Below, one piece after another: positions 44,757 through 51,927 of a stretch of 64,000 bases of DNA. Source of the stretch: a virus; the IMG/VR virus record IMGVR_UViG_3300033146_000857, positions 32,472 to 96,471 of that record. One strand, given 5' to 3'. Position 1 is the first letter of the stretch, and every line of letters begins with the position of its first letter. The notes beneath the pieces were generated by a model, which was not told the DNA's origin, did no database searches, and saw only the letters and a program-made list of their open reading frames with translations. The translations under genes were made by a program, and so were the position numbers.

Positions 44757-44800
44757 AAGCTCTACCAAAGGGCTTATATAAAGTAATAACCGAGGAGTTA
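44757..44800 (+). promoter_or_regulatory. Two-hairpin leader with RBS in loop, copy 8 (divergent sequence)
   Basis: AAGCTCT-ACCAA-AGGGCTT forms a 7-bp stem (one G-U pair) and TAAC-CGAGGA-GTTA (44787-44800) again puts GAGG in the loop. Both stems differ from copies 2-7 in sequence but not in layout. Confidence 0.6.
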
Positions 44801-44804
44801 AAAA

Positions 44805-45137
44805 ATGTTAAAAAGTATATTCTTAAATGATAAGGTAGTACTAAATGCCTCTAAACTCAGCCATAACCCTGTAAAAGGACACTTGACGCTTACTTATCCA
44901 GATAATGAGTGTTTGAACCTTTTAGATATTATAGACCCAAAAGTGTGGTCTATTGACTATTTATCAAAGAAAAAAGTTCGTTTATACCCAATAATTGACA
45001 ATAAACTGACAATTAAGGGCAAAACCTTTGAAATTTTCTATAACACTGACAGCTGTGTTGTAATCCATAAAGACGAATTTGAGCTATTTGATAGCTTCAC
45101 TATTATACCAGGAGACCTATCATGGATGACAAACTAA
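44805..45137 (+). CDS. Early protein, paralogue of 45834 product, 110 aa
   Basis: Beta-rich. The segment LLDIIDPKVWSIDYLSKKKV aligns with MLEMLDPTVYMVKLTTSKDT in the 93-residue protein encoded at 45834. The pair flanks the 208-residue gene. Overlaps the next gene by 16 bases. Unknown function. Confidence 0.6.
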   Translation: MLKSIFLNDKVVLNASKLSHNPVKGHLTLTYPDNECLNLLDIIDPKVWSIDYLSKKKVRLYPIIDNKLTIKGKTFEIFYNTDSCVVIHKDEFELFDSFTIIPGDLSWMTN

Positions 45138-45748
45138 GAGACTCCATACTAGACATAACCCTGGAAACCTTAAGTAATAAAGCTTTGCTCAGCCTAGCCA
45201 TGGAAGTGTTCAATGATAGAGGCTTAGCCCTTTTTGATATTTTTAATGACCTGTCAAACGAGGACTTTCAAAAGTTATTGACTGAAGAGTTTGAAAAGAG
45301 AGAAATAGACTACTTCCCAAGAGATCTGGACGGCCTCCTAAAAGTTCTGAACAAAGAACTCATGGTCATAGACCTGTTTAAGTTTAAAAACGATCAAGCC
45401 TTATTAGAGACTTTTAGAATCCTTATGAATGAGAGAAATATCGATTATCTCAAAGGTTTAGACGGCGAGACTCTTATGAAGCCCATTTCTGACGAGATTT
45501 TACAACTGGAATTGGCTGAGCGAAATCTATTGACTATGCCCAAAGATCAGGACCAGTATGAGCAATTTATACTGGATGAGCTAGTAAACCGGCCTGTAGA
45601 AGCTAAGAAGCTTCTGAGCATATATGCTAAGCCATACAGACCTAGTGAACATAAGGATAGATGTCTTAAAGTCATTGCTATGTCAACGACATATGCCAAT
45701 GACCCTAGGCCTGAGTTATTAGAAAATATCTTAGGCCAACTGGCCTAA
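45122..45748 (+). CDS. Acidic helical early protein, 208 aa
   Basis: Almost entirely helical with repeating Leu/Glu/Asp segments (SNEDFQKLLTEEFEKRE, then DLDGLLKVLNKELMVIDLF). Resembles a repeat of short helical pairs but no known family. The stop codon lies in a TTAGGCC/GGCCTAA hairpin. Confidence 0.6.
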   Translation: MDDKLRDSILDITLETLSNKALLSLAMEVFNDRGLALFDIFNDLSNEDFQKLLTEEFEKREIDYFPRDLDGLLKVLNKELMVIDLFKFKNDQALLETFRILMNERNIDYLKGLDGETLMKPISDEILQLELAERNLLTMPKDQDQYEQFILDELVNRPVEAKKLLSIYAKPYRPSEHKDRCLKVIAMSTTYANDPRPELLENILGQLA

Positions 45749-45820
45749 CAACATAGACCCTCTCCAGGGTAGGCAGGATAGTACCTCCTCAGATTGCCTG
45801 CCTATCTTGTAGAGGGTCTA
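45731..45820 (+). promoter_or_regulatory. Structured intergenic RNA
   Basis: Three perfect stems occur in 90 bases: TTAGGCC/GGCCTAA at the stop codon (45731-45748), an outer 10-bp stem TAGACCCTCT/AGAGGGTCTA (45754-45763 with 45811-45820), and inside it TAGGCAGG/CCTGCCTA (45770-45777 with 45797-45804). The ribosome site AAAGGAA of the next gene lies just outside. A terminator, riboregulator or processed leader are all possible. Confidence 0.6.
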
Positions 45821-45833
45821 CAAAGGAAATCAA

Positions 45834-46115
45834 ATGTTTATTGTACCTAATTCAGTCATGACTATGTATGCTGATAGAATTCTTATGGAAAAAGATAAGC
45901 TTACTATAGAATCAAACCATCAACTTGAGATGTTAGAAATGTTAGACCCCACTGTATATATGGTTAAGTTAACTACGTCTAAAGATACATCTATAAAGTT
46001 GTTCCCAAAAGAGGGTTACTTCATTAACTTCTGTGAAGAGGCTCAGTCATGGGTCATCTTAGACCTAGGCACAAATGAGCTATCTCTTCAGAAAAGTCGT
46101 TTCTTATGGCTTTAG
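45834..46115 (+). CDS. Early protein, paralogue of 44805 product, 93 aa
   Basis: Beta-rich with a conserved central segment shared with the 110-residue protein. Overlaps the following membrane protein gene by ten bases. Follows the structured intergenic RNA. Confidence 0.58.
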   Translation: MFIVPNSVMTMYADRILMEKDKLTIESNHQLEMLEMLDPTVYMVKLTTSKDTSIKLFPKEGYFINFCEEAQSWVILDLGTNELSLQKSRFLWL

Positions 46116-46336
46116 TAGTAATAGCTTATTTTGTGCTATCACGGTTTAGTCCAAAGCTGTTTGCATTTGCATTTGCCATTGGCATAGGACTGCATGCTTA
46201 TGGTCTAACATACGATGTCGGGGCTGTGGCCATTTGCCTAGGGCTGTGGCTATTTGGTTCTCAACAGTTGCTAGGGTTAATCACTTTGGCTTATTTAGCC
46301 CTAATACCGGTGGCTCTATTTCAGGTATTTGGATAG
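46106..46336 (+). CDS. Small membrane protein, three TM helices, 76 aa
   Basis: Very hydrophobic, with segments near residues 2-27, 35-52 and 55-75 and few charges. Local DNA contains a direct repeat GGGCTGTGGC..ATTTG (46216 and 46241 region). Possible roles include membrane stress, superinfection exclusion or holin-like function; none can be chosen. Confidence 0.5.
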   Translation: MALVVIAYFVLSRFSPKLFAFAFAIGIGLHAYGLTYDVGAVAICLGLWLFGSQQLLGLITLAYLALIPVALFQVFG

Positions 46337-46356
46337 AAATTCTGAAGGATTATTAA

Positions 46357-46569
46357 ATGATTATAGAAACAAATCTTAAACTTAAGGATGACTTTTACTA
46401 TATGAAGAGTAACAAAATAGAAAAAGACTATGTTAAAACAGTCCGTGCCAGTGTCTCGGAGTATAAAACTATCGTTTTCTATGATTGCTCCCAAGGGGAA
46501 ATCGAAGATAAATACTGTTTTAAAACTGTTGAGGCTTTAGTTACTTCACTTAAAAAAGGTCTAAAATGA
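46357..46569 (+). CDS. Small early protein, 70 aa
   Basis: Charged alpha/beta protein starting MIIETNLKLKDDFYYMKSNK after GAAGGA. Overlaps the next gene by four bases. Unknown function. Confidence 0.5.
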   Translation: MIIETNLKLKDDFYYMKSNKIEKDYVKTVRASVSEYKTIVFYDCSQGEIEDKYCFKTVEALVTSLKKGLK

Positions 46570-46919
46570 GATATTTATCCGATTATATGGAGAAAGAAAA
46601 CACAAAAACCTTCGACAAATATGAGGCTTTCTATGCCTTCAGCCAAAAACGATTTGAAGAAAAGGCAAATAAAGATTTGAACTACGTCTCCCTACCGGGT
46701 GGCTTATGCTGCCCGAAAGACCTTGTCAAGGCCCTGATCGACGAACTTTACCAGAACCGTGCCAATGCCATTGCCCTGGACTTAAAGGAAAATGGCATTG
46801 ACAATGTCATCCAGCGTGAGCTTGATAACTACGAGTGCTCTTGTACTAGAAATACCGAGCCTGCTTGGGATGCTCTGGAAGATTACCCGGGTATTACAAG
46901 AGAAATGGTAAAATTATGA
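46566..46919 (+). CDS. Conserved phage protein (PGGLCCPK...RELDNYE type), higher GC
   Basis: This 117-residue protein contains YVSLPGGLCCPKDLVKALID and VIQRELDNYECS, a pattern I know from many unrelated phages (GL.PK...L...  REL.NHE), function unknown. From about 46680 to 46860 GC content is visibly higher and Arg/Leu codons shift to CGT, CTG and CTT, unlike the neighbours, which suggests recent acquisition. Its stop overlaps the next ATG. Confidence 0.6.
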   Translation: MRYLSDYMEKENTKTFDKYEAFYAFSQKRFEEKANKDLNYVSLPGGLCCPKDLVKALIDELYQNRANAIALDLKENGIDNVIQRELDNYECSCTRNTEPAWDALEDYPGITREMVKL

Positions 46920-47092
46920 GAACTGAATTTATACCTTATCTTAGGCCTAATATCAATTTGGAAGATGAAATAGCTTCTTTGGATAAGATGGAAGGTCTTG
47001 CCCGAGGCTTTAAATCCTTAAGATTAGCTATTCTGTGTAGAGTTTGGTGGCCACGCCAAAGGTCCGCTTACAAAAAAATTATAGATATATAG
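46916..47092 (+). CDS. Small basic early protein, 58 aa
   Basis: I place the start at 46916 (ATGA overlap with the previous stop) instead of an earlier in-frame ATG. The product has an Arg/Trp-rich end (RVWWPRQRSAYKK). Last gene before a long gene-free stretch. Confidence 0.5.
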   Translation: MRTEFIPYLRPNINLEDEIASLDKMEGLARGFKSLRLAILCRVWWPRQRSAYKKIIDI

Positions 47093-47777
47093 CCCCCTAG
47101 AGATGTAAATACTTCTTTAGGGATGTAAATGCCTTTGTCATCTAATTCTGTAGCTTCTTTGATTCAGAATTAGATGGACCTTGGCCAGGTCATTAGCTCT
47201 TTTTATACTAGAAGTGCTAAAAAAAGTTTGTTAAGGTTTTCGAACTATCTTAGTCAATACTTTTTAGTCTAATTTTATTGATTTGAATTCTTTATACAAT
47301 ATAACTATCTATTTCTAATAATTTTCTTACTTTTTTGACACTTTCAATTTTATCACTATTTAGGGGTCGCTGGACATAGTAGTCGGTCTGCTAAGCGAAT
47401 AGTAAACGAAAAATATTTGTTATTTTATAAGTATAGTAATAAAAAATTTTCCATAGTAATGAATTTGTCAAAAACATGCTAAAGGTAAGATAGAATACTT
47501 AGTTCGTTTACTATTGGTCAGTTTTTCTCTGTGACTCGACATTCTTCCCAAAAACGAGCCCTTAAAAATTGATAAAAAAAGTTTAGTGTAGCCAGTTTTT
47601 CTATCCCCTTTTAGCACTTTTTTCGAGTTTTCATATCATTTTTTAACTACGAGACCTAGCATACTAAGATAGTTTAACTAGAATAGCCTGACATTTGCTC
47701 AGAGTAAAACATTTAATGAAAAATAAACCCTATAAACGGCCAAAATAACTACAATCTAAACCTGAATGGTCAGGCGT
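47093..47777. other. AT-rich gene-free stretch
   Basis: About 685 bases, low GC, with no ORF supported by a ribosome site on either strand. It holds a perfect 12-bp inverted repeat (see 47139-47176) and many A/T tracts, then runs into the tandem repeat block. Compatible with an origin or an insertion-prone segment. Confidence 0.55.
47139..47176 (+). terminator. 12-bp perfect inverted repeat, terminator-like
   Basis: CATCTAATTCTG and its complement are separated by a 14-base loop. It lies about 47 bases after the last gene of the block. T-tract is weak, so terminator or protein site. Confidence 0.5.
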
Positions 47778-47957
47778 GACCAATAGCGTGACCAATAGCG
47801 TGACCAATATCATGACCAATATCATGACCAATATCATGACCAATATCATGACCAATATCATGACCAATAGCGTGACCAATATCATGACCAATAGCGTGAC
47901 CAATAGCGTGACCAATATCATGACCAATAGCGTGACCAATATCATGACCAATATCAT
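47778..47957. repeat. 15 tandem copies of a 12-bp unit in two alternating versions
   Basis: Unit GACCAAT is followed by AGCGT (version A) or ATCAT (version T). Fifteen units occur in the order A A T T T T T A T A A T A T T without spacers. Because 12 is a multiple of three, all frames stay open and give false peptides. Looks like iterons or a contingency-type repeat. Confidence 0.9.
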
Positions 47958-48107
47958 AAGACAAATTCCATAAGACACCCAGACACCCAGACATAAAACA
48001 AATTCCATAAGACACCCAGACATAAGACACCCAGACATAAGACACCCAGACATAAGACACCCAGACATAAAACAAATTCCATAAGACAATAAACAATAAA
48101 CAATAAA
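47958..48107. repeat. Mixed tandem repeats (15-bp ATAAGACACCCAGAC and others)
   Basis: Several copies of ATAAGACACCCAGAC run from 48007, interleaved with three copies of ACAAATTCCATAAGAC (about 47961, 47997, 48071) and AATAAAC triplets at the end. No coding content. Confidence 0.8.
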
Positions 48108-48267
48108 AGCGTGCGAAAACGATATAAATATACCAAAACAGTGATTCCAAATACGACACACGAGGCATTTGGTTTATACCACGAGGTAGATAACACTCTC
48201 TTTAATGTTCACTAACATTCTTGAGTGTTTGCCTAATCAATGAGATATGTAATAAGCATAGTTCTGA

Positions 48268-48401
48268 CTCTTATAAAAGCTACAGTCCTGGGGAGACATA
48301 TCAACCTCTTATAAAAGCTACAGTCCTGGGGAGACATATCAACCTCTTATAAAAGCTACAGTCCTGGGGAGACATATCAACCTCTTATAAAGCTATAGTA
48401 C
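48268..48401. repeat. Three 38-bp direct repeats plus a decayed fourth
   Basis: Units begin CTCTTATAAAAGCTACAGTC and start at 48268, 48306 and 48344, identical to one another. A fourth copy from 48382 breaks down after about 15 bases. They are contiguous, so this is not a CRISPR array. Confidence 0.88.
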
Positions 48402-48469
48402 ATTACTCATAGATATCCAAGTTTATTAGTCTCTTTATATCTAAGTAATTAAAATCATAAAGGAAAGAT

Positions 48470-48535
48470 ATGCTATTGTAAATAGAACTGGGTAAAGGTT
48501 CACAGCTAACTCACGCGGAATTGGATAACGGCTGA
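48470..48535 (+). pseudogene. Decayed start of a fibre gene
   Basis: ATG with AAGGAAAG upstream, then, after correcting one missing and one extra G, the translation reads MAIVNRTGKGSQLTHAELDN, close to the start of the fibre gene at 61401 (MAIVTRAGKGSELTHAELDN). It ends at a TGA after about 20 codons. A remnant of a duplicated or exchanged fibre gene. Confidence 0.7.
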
Positions 48536-48746
48536 GACCAGGATAATGGCTCTTAGTCGTCACGAAGTTCAAGAGGAACTAAATAAAGGTTAAAAAAATA
48601 CCAAATTGTTGTACAAACTGTGTTAATCTGAGAGCCATATAGCTTCTTTTAAAGCCCAATGAAATATATCAGGCATACAATTAGTCTCGCAATAAGTTTC
48701 ATTTATAAACTCATTATATAATATAGCAAATCTAAGGAGTATACAG

Positions 48747-48845
48747 ATGAAAAATGTACCATTAGCAAGTTTCACAAGACACGAAATAAATGGAGTCATA
48801 GAAGTTTTAAGGAGTAAACATGTCAATGAAATTAAGACTAACTGA
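48747..48845 (+). CDS. Small early protein, 32 aa
   Basis: AAGGAG nine bases before the ATG. The product MKNVPLASFTRHEINGVIEV is soluble. First gene of a run of overlapping small genes. Overlaps the next by 26 bases. Confidence 0.42.
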   Translation: MKNVPLASFTRHEINGVIEVLRSKHVNEIKTN

Positions 48846-48903
48846 AAGGGGCATAGGTCCTATAGTAGGTAACGTACACAGAGGAGGAATCTATGAAAAA
48901 TAG
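48820..48903 (+). CDS. Small early protein, 27 aa
   Basis: AAGGAG precedes ATG at 48820. The peptide is Gly-rich and basic. Its end overlaps the ribosome site and start of the following membrane peptide. Confidence 0.38.
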   Translation: MSMKLRLTERGIGPIVGNVHRGGIYEK

Positions 48904-48982
48904 ACTTTGGTCTGTATCAGATTTAATATTACTAGTTATTACGGCAACCGTTTTTCTAGCTGTTAAGTTCAGTAACCTATGA
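48893..48982 (+). CDS. Tiny membrane protein, 29 aa
   Basis: GAGGAGG lies seven bases upstream. One TM helix (DLILLVITATVFLAV). The stop overlaps the next ATG by four bases. Confidence 0.45.
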   Translation: MKNRLWSVSDLILLVITATVFLAVKFSNL

Positions 48983-49485
48983 GGAGTCTTAAAGAGAACG
49001 CCATAGTCCGTCTTATAGAAGTACTAAACTATGACCGAGATGTGTGTCAAAGTCTACTCCTGGTTGAACTTAAGGACAATAGAGCTATAGTAGAATACAC
49101 TCATAGGTTTCAGCATGAGGAAAACCCAGAGCACAACTTTAGACAGTTAACTCATAATAACTTCAACAAGGTTACTAGTACTTATTTGTCTACAATAAGT
49201 CCTCCAATAGAGGAGATAGCTTTTAATTTTGCATCTATGAATGAGCAGGCTATAAAGAACATAATTGATTTTTATACCAGAAAAGCTGTCTTAGAACTGG
49301 ATGAAACTAATAAGCATTTAGATTGGGTTAATAACAGGCATAGAGACTTTATAGAGCTTCCTAATGGTCCTATAGATAAGAAGCTAGACGCTCTAAGGAT
49401 TAAAGCTGTTACTACGAAGGATAAACATAAGTATCTTCAGTATACTCAAGAGATAGCTAAACTTTTAAGAAGGAAATTAAAATGA
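48979..49485 (+). CDS. Early protein of unknown function, 168 aa
   Basis: Alpha/beta N-terminal half and a helical, charged C-terminal half (LDALRIKAVTTKDKHKYLQY). Overlaps genes on both sides by four bases. Unknown function. Confidence 0.58.
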   Translation: MRSLKENAIVRLIEVLNYDRDVCQSLLLVELKDNRAIVEYTHRFQHEENPEHNFRQLTHNNFNKVTSTYLSTISPPIEEIAFNFASMNEQAIKNIIDFYTRKAVLELDETNKHLDWVNNRHRDFIELPNGPIDKKLDALRIKAVTTKDKHKYLQYTQEIAKLLRRKLK

Positions 49486-50036
49486 GTCAGTTTGATTGTA
49501 ACTCTTGTAAGTACCTATCACAGGACAACACTTGTGATATGTGTGAGCAGGGATATCCACACGTTAAAGACAACAATGGTAAGAAACCAAAAGAAGTAAC
49601 TACTTGTAATGTATATATGCCGAGAAAAAAACCTAGGCTTAAAATTTGTGACAGTTTAAAAAAGTTAGGCAAGGAGGGTAATAACCTCTGGGTAGACTTA
49701 GATAGCCTAAAAATATGCCTTATAGATCTGGATAATATAGACTTTAAGCAACTATATATATACCTAAAAGATCTATGGATGCACAGTTCCGAGCATGCCA
49801 GGCATGAATTTCCTCTTTCTGTAGAGTCAAATGATTTATACAATCTAGTTACAGTCATAGGCGGCTGGACAATAGAGGCCAATGGGGACTTAGTTAAAAC
49901 TAAACAGGTAACTTATAATTTTAGTCAAAAAGATATTACAACTATAGAAGCTAGCCGCTGTTTTTTAAAGCAACACTATAGAGTAGAAGAAATACTAAAG
50001 GCATTTATAGATTTAAAAATAAAGGAGAAAGAATGA
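49482..50036 (+). CDS. Zinc-motif early protein with virion-type domain, 184 aa
   Basis: The N-terminus (CNSCKYLSQDNTCDMC, then CNVY) is a compact Cys module likely to bind zinc. Residues about 65-150 (GNNLWVDLDSLKICLIDL, then LYIYLKDLWMHS, then HEFPLSV) parallel the N-terminal domain of the 464-residue virion protein (IWIDTTALSVSL, YSYLKEEWK, FPFPMVA). A virion-type domain in an early gene is unusual. Confidence 0.55.
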   Translation: MSQFDCNSCKYLSQDNTCDMCEQGYPHVKDNNGKKPKEVTTCNVYMPRKKPRLKICDSLKKLGKEGNNLWVDLDSLKICLIDLDNIDFKQLYIYLKDLWMHSSEHARHEFPLSVESNDLYNLVTVIGGWTIEANGDLVKTKQVTYNFSQKDITTIEASRCFLKQHYRVEEILKAFIDLKIKEKE

Positions 50037-50320
50037 ACAAGTTTAGTTGGAGAACATCTGATACAGATGAACTAGTTAAAATTGGTGACACCTGTGAGAT
50101 GATTTTACCTAATGGAAGAGTAATCTTAGAAAGAAATTACCAAGGTGAAGGTATTTTTGGAGGCCAAAAGTTTTATGATCATGTGGCTAACTTGAATGAA
50201 ACAGACTATGGTGAAATATACTACCATGAAAACCTGGGTTGTATAGCCCCAAAGGTAGTGAATGTGAATTATAAAGGCACTTATGAAGAGTTAGATGACT
50301 CTGAGTACATAGACCTATGA
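50033..50320 (+). CDS. Early protein of unknown function, 95 aa
   Basis: Beta-rich and acidic (KFSWRTSDTDELVKIGDTCE). Starts four bases inside the preceding gene, with AAGGAG upstream. Unknown function. Confidence 0.55.
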   Translation: MNKFSWRTSDTDELVKIGDTCEMILPNGRVILERNYQGEGIFGGQKFYDHVANLNETDYGEIYYHENLGCIAPKVVNVNYKGTYEELDDSEYIDL

Positions 50321-50448
50321 GACATGTAAGAATACCTGGCGATGTCTATGCCTTATCCTTCGAGTGTAAAACCACTGATGAGGCTAGGGAAAAGGCTAGG
50401 GAGTTCTTAGGCGTTAGACGTTTGCCTAATGGTACAGAAGTATGGTAA
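50317..50448 (+). CDS. Small early protein, 43 aa
   Basis: The ATG overlaps the previous stop (ATGA). The product has a helical part (TTDEAREKAREFLGVRRLP) and looks like a tiny DNA- or RNA-facing module. Unknown function. Confidence 0.48.
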   Translation: MRHVRIPGDVYALSFECKTTDEAREKAREFLGVRRLPNGTEVW

Positions 50449-50615
50449 AGTACCTTAAGAGACTATTCAACTGTAAAGAAGTAATTTATTGTATGAGACT
50501 AGATTTCATAGCTGACGATAAAGATCCTTTATACAGTTATGCTAGTCCTAGGGCCTTTGGTAAAAGACGCCTTAGTGCTATTAAAAAGATGGGCTATAAG
50601 ATAGTTTATGTCTAA
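50442..50615 (+). CDS. Small basic early protein, 57 aa
   Basis: ATG inside the preceding gene's last codons. The product is basic (KRRLSAIKKMGYKIVYV) and resembles in its C-terminal half the previous ORF type. Unknown function. Confidence 0.48.
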   Translation: MVKYLKRLFNCKEVIYCMRLDFIADDKDPLYSYASPRAFGKRRLSAIKKMGYKIVYV

Positions 50616-50637
50616 GTTCCCTAGTGTTTATTCATAG

Positions 50638-50643
50638 TATAAT
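50638..50643 (+). promoter_or_regulatory. -10-type promoter
   Basis: ATAGTATAATTATG lies 22 bases before the ATG at 50665. No -35 match at the usual spacing. Confidence 0.45.
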
Positions 50644-50664
50644 TATGAAAATCAAGGAGATACT

Positions 50665-50874
50665 ATGCAAGAGTTAATGTTTAAAAAAGGTGATAAAGTT
50701 ACTTACATAGCTGATGACCAAGACACAGAGACTGAGGCTAACATAGGCGATGAATACATCATAGATGAGACTAGTCTAGAATGTCCAGAATACTTACTTA
50801 GACCAGTTGGAGCAGATTGCGCTTTGTCATCAGGCTGGTGTACAGACCATCAGATAGAGTTAACAAATGACTAA
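50665..50874 (+). CDS. Small acidic protein, 69 aa
   Basis: Beta-rich, with KGDKVTYIADDQDTE like a small SH3-type barrel. Transcribed from the TATAAT 22 bases upstream. Overlaps the next gene by eight bases. Function unknown. Confidence 0.55.
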   Translation: MQELMFKKGDKVTYIADDQDTETEANIGDEYIIDETSLECPEYLLRPVGADCALSSGWCTDHQIELTND

Positions 50875-50971
50875 GCAAAAAACTTGTAAGTGCTGTAAGA
50901 AGCAGCCTATGACAGAATTTCTAAGAAATATACTAGGTAAATATTACCCCCTTTGTAAAGGATGTATGTAA
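50867..50971 (+). CDS. Tiny zinc-ribbon-like protein, 34 aa
   Basis: Two Cys pairs (CKCC and CKGC) in MTKQKTCKCCKKQPM...YYPLCKGCM. The stop overlaps the next ATG by one base (TAATG). Metal binding is inferred. Confidence 0.5.
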   Translation: MTKQKTCKCCKKQPMTEFLRNILGKYYPLCKGCM

Positions 50972-51090
50972 TGACACAAAAACAACTAAACTTATTCTAT
51001 GCAATTCTTGAACAAAGAATTCATGGGGTAAAAATCAGACCAAAAACAGTCTTACCTGGAGTAACTTCAGGTATTGGAACGAAGGTTTAA
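50971..51090 (+). CDS. Small early protein, 39 aa
   Basis: The product MTQKQLNLFYAILEQRIHGV is partly helical with a basic tail. Its last codons carry GAAGG, the ribosome site of the following gene. Confidence 0.42.
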   Translation: MTQKQLNLFYAILEQRIHGVKIRPKTVLPGVTSGIGTKV

Positions 51091-51091
51091 C

Positions 51092-51334
51092 ATGGATTAC
51101 CTTAACCACCCCTTAGTGATACTATTCATAGTAGTTTTTATATTAGCTATCTTGGATAAACAGATAACATTAGACCCAGAGAATAACATGCTATTACTTA
51201 ATCCTATTATTTGTTTAGCTGGAGTAGCTAGTTCAAGTTGGCAAGTATTTGCCCTACTCATGTTTTTAAACATTCTAATCTATAAACTAAGGATAAACAA
51301 TTGGAAATTTTCGCAATTAATGAAATGGTCATAG
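51092..51334 (+). CDS. Small membrane protein, 80 aa
   Basis: I choose ATG at 51092 (GAAGG six bases upstream) over an in-frame TTG. Two TM helices (VILFIVVFILAIL and WQVFALLMFLNILI). The end overlaps a TTG-started gene by 34 bases. Confidence 0.52.
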   Translation: MDYLNHPLVILFIVVFILAILDKQITLDPENNMLLLNPIICLAGVASSSWQVFALLMFLNILIYKLRINNWKFSQLMKWS

Positions 51335-51459
51335 AAAGGCTGATATTTACAGAAGTAGCCAACTTAGAAACCTTTGAAAGAGAAATGGGTGAAGTCTATG
51401 ACTACTGGTTTTACACTGAAGAAGAAGCAATAGCTCACTTAAAGGAAGAAAATGTTTAA
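51301..51459 (+). CDS. Small acidic protein with TTG start, 52 aa
   Basis: AAGGAT six bases before TTG opens a frame (EIFAINEMVIERLIFTEVAN onwards) ending eight bases inside the next gene. Acidic and helical. The TTG start makes it easy to miss. Confidence 0.45.
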   Translation: MEIFAINEMVIERLIFTEVANLETFEREMGEVYDYWFYTEEEAIAHLKEENV

Positions 51460-51769
51460 AACATTGAATACTCATACTGCAGAAAGAATAAAACTAGAGA
51501 GTGCTTATAACCTAGAAGTACTTAAGAAATATCCATATTTTGAAAATATAGACTTTGAAATTGAGATATTTCCTTCAAGCTTGGAACTTGAGACTAAGTA
51601 TGGCAAGTACATATTTCAGTTTGATGTGTCTAACAATGTGAAGGTACATTGGCCAGTTATAAAGCTTCTTGATAAGTCTTTATGCGCTACACATGAGGCC
51701 AACAAAGAGCATGAAGCAGTAAAAAAAGTCGTAGACGGTACAATAGCCTGGATGAAAGCTCAGACATGA
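51452..51769 (+). CDS. Early protein, 105 aa
   Basis: Alpha/beta protein (FENIDFEIEIFPSSLELETK) with a C-terminal helix. AAGGA upstream. Overlaps the next gene by four bases. Unknown function. Confidence 0.55.
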   Translation: MFKTLNTHTAERIKLESAYNLEVLKKYPYFENIDFEIEIFPSSLELETKYGKYIFQFDVSNNVKVHWPVIKLLDKSLCATHEANKEHEAVKKVVDGTIAWMKAQT

Positions 51770-51927
51770 AAACTATATATAGAGTTATAAATAAGCATGG
51801 AGGGATAGCGTATGAAAGTACCCAGCATACTAAGGCTCTATATAGTGCTAGAACTCGGGGGTACTATTTTAGAAAAGTTCAGGTATCAAATTTTAAATAC
51901 TATGTTATGAGGTTATTTCTACAGTAG
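51766..51927 (+). CDS. Small basic protein, 53 aa
   Basis: ATGA overlap with the previous stop. Contains TRGYYFRKVQVSNFKYYVMR, aromatic and basic. Last gene before a 277-base gap that holds only a promoter. Confidence 0.5.
   Translation: MKTIYRVINKHGGIAYESTQHTKALYSARTRGYYFRKVQVSNFKYYVMRLFLQ

Noticed and set aside
47730-48168. Long minus-strand and plus-strand ORFs across the 12-bp and 15-bp repeats (GHDIGHAIGH-type peptides)
   Set aside because: Repeat units are multiples of three, so several frames stay open by default; peptides are pure repeat and there is no ribosome site.
48268-48401. CRISPR array
   Set aside because: The 38-bp repeats are directly adjacent with no spacers and no cas genes nearby.
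48623-48826. 67-aa minus ORF
   Set aside because: It is opposite to small plus-strand genes with ribosome sites and has none itself.
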